Assembly: GCA_020353135.1 (NCBI GenBank)
Contig: CP070688.1
Span: 937,059-943,650 of the forward strand
DNA from: Chloroflexota bacterium
Lineage (GTDB): Bacteria; Chloroflexota; Anaerolineae; Promineifilales; Promineifilaceae
Direction: 5' to 3'
Length of the DNA: 6,592 bases
Each line of letters opens with the position of its first letter. Position 1 is the stretch's first letter. This document shows, piece after piece, positions 1 to 6,165 of this stretch. The notes below the pieces were generated by a model. It saw only the letters and a program-made list of their open reading frames with translations. It searched no databases and was not told the DNA's origin. Both the position numbers and the translations under genes were made by a program.

Positions 1-2
1 AG

Positions 3-356
3 TTAGTTCCAATTCAACGAGGTAGAGAACGGGTTGACCCACGCGGGGGTGAGTCGATTCCAGTTGACCGACTCGGGACCTGACCTGTTCCAGTTGACCG
101 ACTCGGGACCTGACCTGTTCCAGTTGACTGACTCGGGGCCTGACCTGTTCCAGTTGACTGACTCGGGGCCTGACCTGTTCCAGTTGACTGACTCGGGACC
201 TGGCCTGTTCCAGTTGACTGACTCGGGACCTGGCCTGTTCCAGTTGACCGATCGAGTGTCATTCTCAGATGGGCTGGCATATGCAGTGTTAGCGAGGGCC
301 AGCATGATTATGATTGGGATGGAAAGGACTATCAAGAATCTCGTCTTTCGTAACAT
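3..356 (-). CDS. Exported tandem-repeat peptide (SVNWNR repeats), function unknown
   Basis: A 117-residue protein with a clear Sec-type signal peptide: basic start (LRKTR), hydrophobic core at residues 7-22, and a likely cleavage site after AYA at residue 27. The mature part (about 90 residues) is almost entirely six 10-residue repeats (residues 36-95) of the form SVNWNR(P/S)GPE, then a seventh partial SVNWNR and a tail that ends exactly in NWN. There are eight NWN triplets, no cysteine, and about one Glu and one Arg per repeat. I chose the ATG at 356 over the GTG at 359 because AGGAGGA (361-367) sits 5 nt upstream of the ATG but only 2 nt from the GTG. The gene is divergent from the BTAD-ATPase-TPR regulator, with about 200 bp between the start codons. 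I do not recognise the family. It could be a secreted signalling pro-peptide, a cell-surface repeat protein or an antimicrobial peptide; the sequence alone does not decide. Confidence 0.8.
   Translation of the reverse strand: MLRKTRFLIVLSIPIIIMLALANTAYASPSENDTRSVNWNRPGPESVNWNRPGPESVNWNRSGPESVNWNRSGPESVNWNRSGPESVNWNRSGPESVNWNRLTPAWVNPFSTSLNWN
61..240 (-). repeat. Six tandem 30-bp repeats inside the exported peptide gene, in an AABBCC pattern
   Basis: Six head-to-tail 30-bp units, each encoding ten residues. Units 1-2 (61-120) are identical, units 3-4 (121-180) are identical, and units 5-6 (181-240) are identical. The three types differ at a few positions (for example gaccg/gactg, cgggacc/cggggcc and ctgacc/ctggcc on the plus strand). 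Two of the differences separating the first two types are synonymous in the minus-strand protein frame; the third type carries a Ser-to-Pro change. A partial unit continues from 241 to about 250. There are no spacers, so this is not a CRISPR array. Confidence 0.95.
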
Positions 357-360
357 CACT

Positions 361-367
361 TCCTCCT
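361..367 (-). promoter_or_regulatory. Strong ribosome binding site that fixes the start of the repeat peptide gene
   Basis: Read on the minus strand this is AGGAGGA, a near-perfect anti-SD match. The AGGAGG core is followed by 5 nt and then the ATG at 356. The overlapping GTG start at 359 would leave only 2 nt, so ATG is preferred. No convincing -35/-10 pair for this gene was found in the divergent region. Confidence 0.8.
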
Positions 368-516
368 ATGAGCTTTTATCAGTAACTCACTGGGCTTGCT
401 ATGCCGGCTGTTCTGGCGGAAAACTCGCAGATTAGGCCGGCAAGCAGGATTCGGTTACCCACAGTCCTATCTCATAATAACCGGCCGGCGTTAAGAGATC
501 GTAAAGAGACTGTAAT

Positions 517-525
517 TGGTATAAT
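517..525 (+). promoter_or_regulatory. Extended -10 promoter for the BTAD-ATPase-TPR regulator
   Basis: The sequence TGGTATAAT is a perfect sigma-70 -10 hexamer (TATAAT, 520-525) with the TGn extension. No good -35 element lies 16-18 bp upstream, which is tolerated in extended -10 promoters. The predicted transcription start is near 532, giving a leader of about 25 nt before the ATG at 557. In-frame ATG codons at 401 and 524 lie upstream of, or overlap, this element, which argues that they are not the real start. Confidence 0.6.
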
Positions 526-534
526 GGTGAAAAG

Positions 535-549
535 GTTCGGTCACCGAAC
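535..549. promoter_or_regulatory. Perfect 15-nt palindrome (7-1-7), candidate operator
   Basis: GTTCGGT-C-ACCGAAC is a perfect inverted repeat with a single central base. It lies between the extended -10 box and the start codon, over the first transcribed bases. A dimeric DNA-binding protein bound here would block transcription; this could be autoregulation by the adjacent winged-helix regulator. With a 1-nt centre it would not form a good RNA hairpin, so a DNA operator is the more natural reading. A single occurrence is not proof. Confidence 0.4.
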
Positions 550-556
550 AAGGACT

Positions 557-3500
557 ATGAAAGATCGTCTAGAAATATCGACGTTAGGGGGAATCGCTAT
601 ACGGCGTAATGGACAGCCGGTGGAGGGGTTTGCTTCTCGAAAGGTAAAAGCCTTGCTGATATTGTTGGCTTGCACGGGAAAAGACCAGCCCCGCGAGACA
701 CTGGCAACGCTATTTTGGGGCGACTCTCCTCAGGCAAAGGCCATGGCCAGTCTACGAGTAGCACTTTCCAATCTGAAGAAAAACCTGGGCACCTTTCTAA
801 CGATCACAAGTACAGCGGCCGGTATCAACTCAAGTGCGGATACTTGGTTAGATGTGACTGTTCTGGAAGCGCATTTGGAAAGCGTTGACAAGCAGAACGA
901 AAGGCTAGGCCCCAGTATCGTCAATCGGATTGAAGAAGGCCTGGAAATCTACCGGGGCGAGTTCTTGCAGGGCTTCCATTTAAGCGATTGCCGGGAGTTT
1001 GAGGATTGGGTTATTGTTGAACGCCAGCGTTTGATGAGCCGGGTGGTCGATGCGCTGAGCAAACTCTCGGCCTGGTACCTGGAGAGAGGCGAGTACGAAG
1101 CCGGCATTTCTCATACCAGACGCTTGACTCAAATGGACCCGTTACTTGAAGAAGCCCATCAATTGTTGATGCAACTCTTTGCCTATAGCGGACAACGATC
1201 GGCCGCCCTGGCCCAATTTGAGATTCTTCGCCAGGCTCTTGAAGAGGAACTTGGTCTGGAACCGGATGCTAGATCGAGAGGTTTGTACGATCAGATCGAG
1301 GCGGGCTCTCTCGCGAAACCAACACCGGCCGCAGCGATCAAGATGAGTCTGCCGCCGATGTCGACAATCTTCGTGGGTAGGCGAGACGAGCTAGCCGACA
1401 TTCAACGGCTCTTGAACGATCCGGCCTGTCGAATGCTTACTTTGACAGGCCCCGGAGGGAGTGGGAAAACGACACTGGCTATCAGAGCAGCCCGAGAAGC
1501 CGCTGAAGCGTTCCCCAACGGAGTGTTTTTTGTCGCCCTGGAAGCGCTGGATTCCACCGAGTTCTTGGTTTCCTCGATCGTCGAAGGCATTCGGCTAGAC
1601 ATGCATGGAACAGAGAATCAAACCAGCCAATTGCTCAACTACCTGCGAGACAAAGAGATCCTGCTAGTCATGGACAACTTTGAAAACCTGCTTGATGGGG
1701 CCAGCTTCTTGCCTAAGATACTCGGCCATGCGCCAGGCGTCAAGATCCTGACCACGTCCAGGTTGGCCCTAAGATTGCGCGAAGAATGGCTGTTTAGCCT
1801 GGAAGGCCTGGATTTCCCGGTGAATGGATCGCTAGAGAATATCGAATCCTACAGCGCCGTCCGTTTGTTCGTTGAGCGGGCCCGACAGATGAGACCGGAT
1901 TTCGTGCTCGCTGGCCACGAATCAAGCGTGAGTCGCATCTGTCACCTGGTGGATGGGATACCGTTGGGTATCGAATTGGCCGCAGGCTGGGTGAGGACGC
2001 TTTCCTGCCAGAGCATTGTCCGCGAGATCCAGCAGAATCTGGACTTCTTATCGACAGAGTTGCGCGATGTTCCGGAACGGCACCAGACTATTCGAGCCGT
2101 ATTCGAGCAAACGTGGCGCCTGCTCACCGATGACGAGCAAGACGCCTTCATGCGTCTGTCTATTTTTCGTGGTGGTCTGCGTCGCCAGGAGGCTTTGATC
2201 GTGGGGGGCGTCTCCGATCGAACGGTCATGGCCCTGGCCGACAAGTCTCTTTTGCGACGAGATTCTACTCAAAGATATCAATTGCACGTTCTATTGAGGC
2301 AATTTGCCGAAGAAAGGTTGCAGCAGAATCGGGAAACGTATGACGAGGTTCGGTCTCTTCACAGCAGGGTCTACGCCGACTTTCTTGGCCGAAGGCTAGA
2401 TGATTTGCAGGGAGGCCGACAGAGACAGGCCATTGAAGAGATAACCGTGGAAATCAAGAATATACGCCGGGGTTGGCGTTGGGCTGTAGAACAATGGCAT
2501 GAGGCCGAGATCAGCGAGTATCTTGAAAGTTTGTTCATGTACTACGAGTCAAAAGGCTGGTTTGAAGAGGGTGCCAGGATATTTGGCAGGGGGACTGAAC
2601 GAGTAGAACGAGTGGAATCGTTGCCCGAAGACGTGAGTGGCGCCAGTAGCGGCTACGAACATGTGACGGCCGGACTTCTTTCTCGGCGCGGGGCGCTTCT
2701 AATAACTTTGGGCGAGTTTGATGAAGCCCAAAGGTTATTGGAGCAGGCCCTGGAATTGGCGACGCGCCATGAAATGACACAGGAGATCGCGTTTTGCACA
2801 TTTCAAATGGGCAACATGGCCCGAATGCGCGGTGATTACGACGAGGCGAAGCGCCACCTTAAGCAAAGCATCGCGCTCAGCGGAGAACTGGGCGATATGT
2901 CCTACCTGGGTAGGGCCCTCAACCAGTTAGGAATTGTGGTCGCTTCGTTGGGTGAATTCGGTCAAGCCAGGCAGTTGTTCCAAGAAAGCATCAGCAGCTT
3001 CCGGAGCGCAAATAACCAGTGGGGAGCGGCCAAGCCTATTAATAACCTGGGCGTTGTGTTCTACTACTTGAAGCAATACCGAGAGGCAAGACAGCTCTAT
3101 GCTGAAAGCTTAGAGATAAATCGGGCTACCGGCGACTTGTACGGAATTGCCATATCTCTCAATAACCTGGGTGTGGTCTCACACGGGATGAATGATCTTA
3201 ATGAGGCGAGGAAACTGCATGAAGAGAGTTTGAGGATCTTCTTTGAGATCGGCTACTCTTTAGGGGCGGGAAACTGTTTGAAGGACTTGGGAAAGGTGGA
3301 CCTTGACCTGAACGACCTTCAGGCAGCCGGGGATCATTTCTACCACGCGCTGCAAATCGCCGCCAACCTTCAGGCGGTACCGCTTGGCGTTTTGGCAATT
3401 GTGGGCATAGCTTCCCTGTTGGCCAAGCAGGGCCAACCAGAAAGGGCGCTGAAGTTGCTGAACCACGTGGCTGAAAACCCGGCCGCCGATCAAGAAGCAA

Positions 3501-3661
3501 AGGATAGCGCTCAGGTTTTGCGCGTGCGCCTAGATGCTCAACTGCCACAGGAGGTGCGTGTGGCGGCCGAAGAGAGTGATATAGATCTGGTGTACGAGGA
3601 TGTTGTCCAGGAACTGCTGAACGAATACATAACCCGTGCCAAACAGCCGCTTGCATGGTAG
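557..3661 (+). CDS. AfsR-like transcriptional regulator: winged helix, BTAD, NB-ARC ATPase, TPR
   Basis: A 1034-residue signal-transduction ATPase regulator. Residues 1-100 form an OmpR/SARP-type winged helix (opening LEISTLGGIAI, recognition region near ASLRVALSNLKKNL). About 100-250 is a bacterial transcriptional activation domain (GLEIYRGEFL, DPLLEEAHQLLMQLFA, LGLEPDAR). An NB-ARC ATPase follows: FVGRRDEL near 271, Walker A GPGGSGKTT at 298-306 (K304), Walker B LLVMDN at 369-374 (D373), TTSR at 399-402 and GIPLG at 467-471. From about 710 to 985 is an array of at least six TPR-like helical hairpins (GEFDEAQRLLEQALELA, QYREARQLYAESLEI). In this family nucleotide exchange and ligand or partner binding to the C-terminal repeats are thought to release the DNA-binding part; the ligand here is unknown. 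The frame is open back to 401, but ATG 557 fits the family's N-terminus, follows AAGGA (550-554, a rather short 2-nt spacing) and lies downstream of the extended -10 box. All ATPase motifs are intact. It is divergent from the exported repeat peptide. Confidence 0.93.
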   Translation: MKDRLEISTLGGIAIRRNGQPVEGFASRKVKALLILLACTGKDQPRETLATLFWGDSPQAKAMASLRVALSNLKKNLGTFLTITSTAAGINSSADTWLDVTVLEAHLESVDKQNERLGPSIVNRIEEGLEIYRGEFLQGFHLSDCREFEDWVIVERQRLMSRVVDALSKLSAWYLERGEYEAGISHTRRLTQMDPLLEEAHQLLMQLFAYSGQRSAALAQFEILRQALEEELGLEPDARSRGLYDQIEAGSLAKPTPAAAIKMSLPPMSTIFVGRRDELADIQRLLNDPACRMLTLTGPGGSGKTTLAIRAAREAAEAFPNGVFFVALEALDSTEFLVSSIVEGIRLDMHGTENQTSQLLNYLRDKEILLVMDNFENLLDGASFLPKILGHAPGVKILTTSRLALRLREEWLFSLEGLDFPVNGSLENIESYSAVRLFVERARQMRPDFVLAGHESSVSRICHLVDGIPLGIELAAGWVRTLSCQSIVREIQQNLDFLSTELRDVPERHQTIRAVFEQTWRLLTDDEQDAFMRLSIFRGGLRRQEALIVGGVSDRTVMALADKSLLRRDSTQRYQLHVLLRQFAEERLQQNRETYDEVRSLHSRVYADFLGRRLDDLQGGRQRQAIEEITVEIKNIRRGWRWAVEQWHEAEISEYLESLFMYYESKGWFEEGARIFGRGTERVERVESLPEDVSGASSGYEHVTAGLLSRRGALLITLGEFDEAQRLLEQALELATRHEMTQEIAFCTFQMGNMARMRGDYDEAKRHLKQSIALSGELGDMSYLGRALNQLGIVVASLGEFGQARQLFQESISSFRSANNQWGAAKPINNLGVVFYYLKQYREARQLYAESLEINRATGDLYGIAISLNNLGVVSHGMNDLNEARKLHEESLRIFFEIGYSLGAGNCLKDLGKVDLDLNDLQAAGDHFYHALQIAANLQAVPLGVLAIVGIASLLAKQGQPERALKLLNHVAENPAADQEAKDSAQVLRVRLDAQLPQEVRVAAEESDIDLVYEDVVQELLNEYITRAKQPLAW

Positions 3662-3682
3662 CGTCAGGATCTCTGTGTAAAC

Positions 3683-3697
3683 TGACTTACTAAGTCA
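3683..3697. repeat. Perfect 15-nt palindrome (7-1-7) after the regulator gene
   Basis: TGACTTA-C-TAAGTCA, 21 bp after the regulator stop codon. It has the same 7-1-7 geometry and the same central base on the plus strand as the palindrome at 535-549, but a different sequence. It could be a protein-binding site or chance; a few such palindromes are expected in 6.6 kb. Confidence 0.35.
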
Positions 3698-3718
3698 TTA
3701 TTCCGAAGATAGAGGGTC

Positions 3719-3748
3719 AGCCGCCAACTGTTGATCGAGTTGGCGGCT
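3719..3748 (+). terminator. Stem-loop terminator of the regulator gene
   Basis: Perfect 11-bp GC-rich stem (AGCCGCCAACT / AGTTGGCGGCT) with an 8-nt loop, starting 57 nt after the regulator stop. It is followed by CCGTTT rather than a true U-tract, so it is a strong hairpin but not a textbook intrinsic terminator. It is the only strong stem found in this gap. Confidence 0.65.
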
Positions 3749-3925
3749 CCGTTTCAGCGTTTCTTGCCCAATTTCCTCGAGCTTGTCTTTTCTCTCCGTG
3801 GTTCGAGCTAAGTCAACAAGACCACGAATCCAATCCCTGCCAATCCCATGAATTTGGCCAAATCGTAAGTGTCAAACTTCATGATACCGTTGGCGAACTC
3901 AAATGCCCCCGGCCGGCGAGCGCTC

Positions 3926-4017
3926 AATCGGCCGCCACATCCCCCAGTTCCAATCGCCAGCTGTCTGCATCCATGTACTCTAGCGACTGATAACAAGACT
4001 AAGCATAGTACCATGCA
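3926..4017 (-). repeat. Degenerate direct repeat copy R1, upstream of the amidase gene
   Basis: About 92 bp that aligns with gaps to 5802-5896. The best core is ATGTACTC(T/C)AGCGACTG (3973-3989), 16 of 17 identical, and the start AATNGGCCGCCA is also shared. On the minus strand, frame 3998 to 3924 reads YQSLEYMDADSWRLELG and ends VAAD-stop; the other copy gives a similar peptide ending at a similar point. This suggests C-terminal remnants of paralogous genes. A stop codon at 3999-4001 shows that no long gene remains. The plus-strand frame is also partly conserved (NRPPHPPVP), so the coding strand is uncertain. Confidence 0.55.
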
Positions 4018-4119
4018 GAGGTACGTCATGAACAGCCTGCTCGAATCGCCTTTGAGTAATCAATTACCCAGGCTTCTGCACGGTTGTTCTTGGCGCTAGT
4101 ATTATTGATTTCAGCAAAG

Positions 4120-4148
4120 TGGCCAATGAATTCGCACTGTTATACTAT
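4120..4148 (+). promoter_or_regulatory. Possible weak promoter for the amidase gene
   Basis: TGGCCA (4120-4125, 4 of 6 to the -35 consensus) and TACTAT (4143-4148, 4 of 6) with a 17-bp spacer. Alternatively TATACT (4141-4146, 5 of 6) with a 15-bp spacer. Placement about 40-50 bp before the start codon is reasonable; the matches are modest. Confidence 0.3.
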
Positions 4149-4157
4149 AGCATCAAA

Positions 4158-4179
4158 ATGATGAACCCCCGCGCATCAT
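4158..4179 (+). promoter_or_regulatory. Inverted repeat in the amidase leader, next to the ribosome binding site
   Basis: ATGATG (4158-4163) and CATCAT (4174-4179) are separated by a C/G-rich 10-nt loop and abut the AAGGAG ribosome binding site (4180-4185), which is 5 nt from ATG 4191. The 6-bp AT-rich stem is weak. It might be a small operator or a minor leader hairpin. Confidence 0.25.
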
Positions 4180-4190
4180 AAGGAGAAATC

Positions 4191-5756
4191 ATGGCATCTG
4201 TAAACGTCGAAGAGATGTCCATTGCTGCGTTGCAAGAGTTGATGATGTCAGGTCAGCTCTCGGCCCGCGCTTTGACGGAAACCTACCTGTATCGCACCGA
4301 GGCTATCGACAGCAACGGGCCAGGTCTGAACGCCATACTAGAGCTTAATCCCGATGCGTTAACTATCGCCGACGAGTTGGATGCCGAACGGAAAGACCAG
4401 GGACCCCGAGGGCCACTACATGGCATTCCGATTGTAATAAAAGGCAATATCGATACCGCTGACCGCATGACGACCACGGCCGGATCCCTGGCACTGGCAG
4501 GTTCTGTCGCAGCTCAAGATGCTTTCCTGGTGCGCAAACTACGGGAAGCTGGGGCAGTGATCCTGGGCAAAGCTAACTTGAGTGAATGGGCTAATTTTCG
4601 TTCGTCCCGTTCCAGCGGCGGTTGGAGCAGCCAGGGCGATCAAACGCGCAATCCGTACGCCCTGGATCGTAATCCCTGCGGCTCCAGTTCAGGATCAGCC
4701 GTCGCCGCTGCCGCCAGCCTGTGTGCAGCCACCATCGGCACCGAGACGGTCGGCTCGATCATCTGTCCTTCCCAGATCAACGGTATCGTTGGCATCAAGC
4801 CCACAGTCGGCCTGGTCAGTCGCTCGGGCATTATCCCCATCTCGCACAGCCTGGATACAGCCGGGCCGATGGCTCGCACTGTAGCTGATGCGGCCGTCCT
4901 GTTGGGCGCCATGACCGGCGTCGATCCCCGCGATCCGGTTACCCAGGATAGTGAGGGCAAAGCCTTTGTCGATTACAGTCCGTTTCTCGATGCTAAAGGA
5001 TTGAAAGGAGCCAGGATCGGTGTTGCCCGTCAATACTTCGGTTCTGATCCCCGGGTAGACCAGATCATGGAAGGATGTATCACTGTCATGAAAGAGTTGG
5101 GCGCAGAGGTGATCGATCCGGCCGATGTGGAAGGGGTTAAATACCCTGATGAAATACCGCCTGATGTGATCGATCTGACCGAAATCGAGGGGGACAAGAC
5201 CTTTTTCGATATGCTGCTTGAGGTGCTAGAGTACGAATTCAATGCTGATCTAAACGCCTATCTGGCAGCCTTGGGTCCTGAGGCGCCGGTACGGTCCATG
5301 ACCGAGATCATCGCGTTTAACGAGCGGAATCGCGACGAGGTGATGCCTTATTTTGGCCAGGAGCGAATGTTGGCCGCTCGGGAATCTGGCCCGCTGACTG
5401 ACGAGGCTTATCTGTCATCCTTAAACAAGATTCAACTATTGGCCAGGGATGCTGGCATTGATGCCACGCTGGCCAAGGACAATCTGCAGGCCATAGTTGC
5501 ACCCAGCGGCGGGCCGGCGTGGCTGACTGATCTGATCAATGGCGACCATCTTGGAGGAGGGTGCAGTGGGGCCGCCGCCGTGGCGGGCTATCCTCATATC
5601 ACCGTGCCGGCTGGGGCCATATTCGGGCTGCCGGTAGGCATATCCTTTTTTTCGGGAGCCTACCAGGAGCCAACGTTGATTAGGCTGGCATATGCTTTCG
5701 AACAAGCCACGCTGGCTCGGCGTCCACCCCAGTATCTGCCAACGGCCGAGCTTTAG
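4191..5756 (+). CDS. Amidase signature family hydrolase
   Basis: A 521-residue amidase signature enzyme (GatA / fatty-acid-amide-hydrolase superfamily), hydrolysing a C-N amide bond of unknown substrate, probably in the cytoplasm since no signal peptide is visible. The Ser-cisSer-Lys triad appears complete: K84 in IPIVIKGNID, S165 in CGSSSGSA and nucleophile S189 in GTETVGSIICPS. The 24-residue spacing between the serines equals that of S217/S241 in FAAH. The conserved stretch continues with NGIVGIKPTVGLVSR and DTAGPMARTVADAA. Length is typical. The TVGSIICPS variant (instead of TGGSIRIP) and the lack of gatB/gatC nearby argue for a stand-alone amidase rather than the Glu-tRNA amidotransferase subunit. 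The start is fixed by AAGGAG 5 nt upstream. The gene stands alone, flanked by degenerate repeats R1 and R2, with mobile-element debris downstream; no terminator is evident after it. Confidence 0.93.
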   Translation: MASVNVEEMSIAALQELMMSGQLSARALTETYLYRTEAIDSNGPGLNAILELNPDALTIADELDAERKDQGPRGPLHGIPIVIKGNIDTADRMTTTAGSLALAGSVAAQDAFLVRKLREAGAVILGKANLSEWANFRSSRSSGGWSSQGDQTRNPYALDRNPCGSSSGSAVAAAASLCAATIGTETVGSIICPSQINGIVGIKPTVGLVSRSGIIPISHSLDTAGPMARTVADAAVLLGAMTGVDPRDPVTQDSEGKAFVDYSPFLDAKGLKGARIGVARQYFGSDPRVDQIMEGCITVMKELGAEVIDPADVEGVKYPDEIPPDVIDLTEIEGDKTFFDMLLEVLEYEFNADLNAYLAALGPEAPVRSMTEIIAFNERNRDEVMPYFGQERMLAARESGPLTDEAYLSSLNKIQLLARDAGIDATLAKDNLQAIVAPSGGPAWLTDLINGDHLGGGCSGAAAVAGYPHITVPAGAIFGLPVGISFFSGAYQEPTLIRLAYAFEQATLARRPPQYLPTAEL

Positions 5757-5801
5757 GTCGGAAGATAAGTGGAGTGGGCCAGTTTTGGAAACGCAAAGAC
5801 T

Positions 5802-5896
5802 AATAGGCCGCCAACTCCTCCGGCTCCAGCGTCACCCGCCATTTGGCTTCATTTATGTACTCCAGCGACTGGTAGCGGAAGCACGTTTAGTATGCA
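5802..5896 (-). repeat. Degenerate direct repeat copy R2, downstream of the amidase gene
   Basis: Partner of R1, same orientation, starting 46 bp after the amidase stop. The core at 5855-5871 matches R1 at 16 of 17 bases. On the minus strand, frame 5886 to 5800 reads TCFRYQSLEYINEAKWRV and ends in ELAAY-stop, resembling the R1 peptide (shared YQSLEY, WR and a terminal AA). A stop (5887-5889) lies just upstream in frame, as in R1. Likely a decayed gene end or an intergenic repeat family; I do not recognise the parent protein. Confidence 0.55.
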
Positions 5897-6007
5897 TCGC
5901 GAGTTGCCAATCATCTTGACTACAACGCAACCCTCAACGACAACTAGAATTACCCACCGACGACAACGAGAAATGCCCGCTTAGGCGGACCGGTCGGGGT
6001 CTGTAAA

Positions 6008-6032
6008 CTCTCCTCTATTTGCCCGAGGAGAG
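6008..6032 (+). promoter_or_regulatory. Hairpin covering the ribosome binding site of the istA-like fragment
   Basis: CTCTCCTC (6008-6015) pairs perfectly with GAGGAGAG (6025-6032) across a 9-nt loop. The 3' arm contains the GAGGAG Shine-Dalgarno sequence, 7 nt from the ATG at 6038. A transcript reading in from outside would fold and hide the site, a known way transposase genes are kept silent (established for some other IS families). Here it precedes only a remnant. Alternatively it is a chance pairing of a purine-rich SD region with a pyrimidine tract. Confidence 0.45.
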
Positions 6033-6037
6033 GAGGC

Positions 6038-6115
6038 ATGACAGCGACCGACGCACAAGTGAGGATTCTAATGCGAGAACGAAAGAAAGGACGGACTCAA
6101 GAACAGGGAGCGGCC
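6038..6115 (+). pseudogene. IS21-family istA-like transposase, N-terminal remnant
   Basis: Starts at ATG 6038 after GAGGAGAGGAGG and reads MTATDAQVRILM, then RERKKGRTQEQGAAV (26 residues in all). This resembles the N-terminal helix-turn-helix start of IS21 IstA transposases (pattern: few residues, QVRxLM, basic stretch, (T/N)QExAAA). After about 6115 the similarity stops: the expected continuation (helix-turn-helix, then KLPSE-type segment) is missing, although the frame stays open to 6262 across the opposite-strand IS256 fragment. The integrase core and istB are absent, so it is non-functional. The family assignment is from memory of motifs, hence moderate confidence. Confidence 0.55.
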
Positions 6116-6165
6116 GTTTTGCGTTTTTTGCCGATGTCGCCCATCTTACGATCTGGATCCAACAG

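Larger units (their letters stand above)
3662..4190. other. Intergenic region between regulator and amidase (529 bp)
   Basis: No convincing complete gene. It holds, in order: a 7-1-7 palindrome (3683-3697), a strong stem-loop (3719-3748), a short minus-strand reading frame with a hydrophobic end (3808-3882, not called), degenerate repeat R1 (3926-4017), a small GTAAT-CA-ATTAC inverted repeat (4056-4067), and the promoter/leader of the amidase gene. Confidence 0.7.

Noticed and set aside
61..240. CRISPR array
   Set aside because: Units of 30 bp are directly adjacent with no spacers and lie within a coding frame.
34..435. Plus-strand frame with QLTDSGPDLF repeats over the tandem repeat region
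   Set aside because: It is the antisense reading of the 30-bp repeats. The minus-strand frame has a signal peptide and a strong ribosome binding site; this frame has neither.
401..556. N-terminal extension of the regulator (52 extra residues)
   Set aside because: Not like the family N-terminus, no ribosome binding site at 401 or 524, and the extended -10 element at 517-525 lies inside it.
3808..3882. Small minus-strand peptide MKFDTYDLAKFMG with hydrophobic end (24 residues), possibly extended to 4029
   Set aside because: It looks protein-like and could be a membrane peptide or gene remnant. However, no ribosome binding site precedes the ATG, and the extension runs through repeat R1 in a frame that has a stop in R2.
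481..3918. Repeated CCGGCCGGCG at 481-490 and 3909-3918
   Set aside because: Low-complexity GC palindrome with no shared flanks; no structural or positional meaning seen.
4640..5033. Antisense reading frames across the amidase gene
   Set aside because: Shadows of the well-supported amidase frame; no start signals or recognisable domains.
3675..6009. Shared 8-mer TGTAAACT at 3676-3683 and 6002-6009 as possible IS ends
   Set aside because: Flanking bases do not match further; an 8-mer pair is expected by chance in a window of this size.
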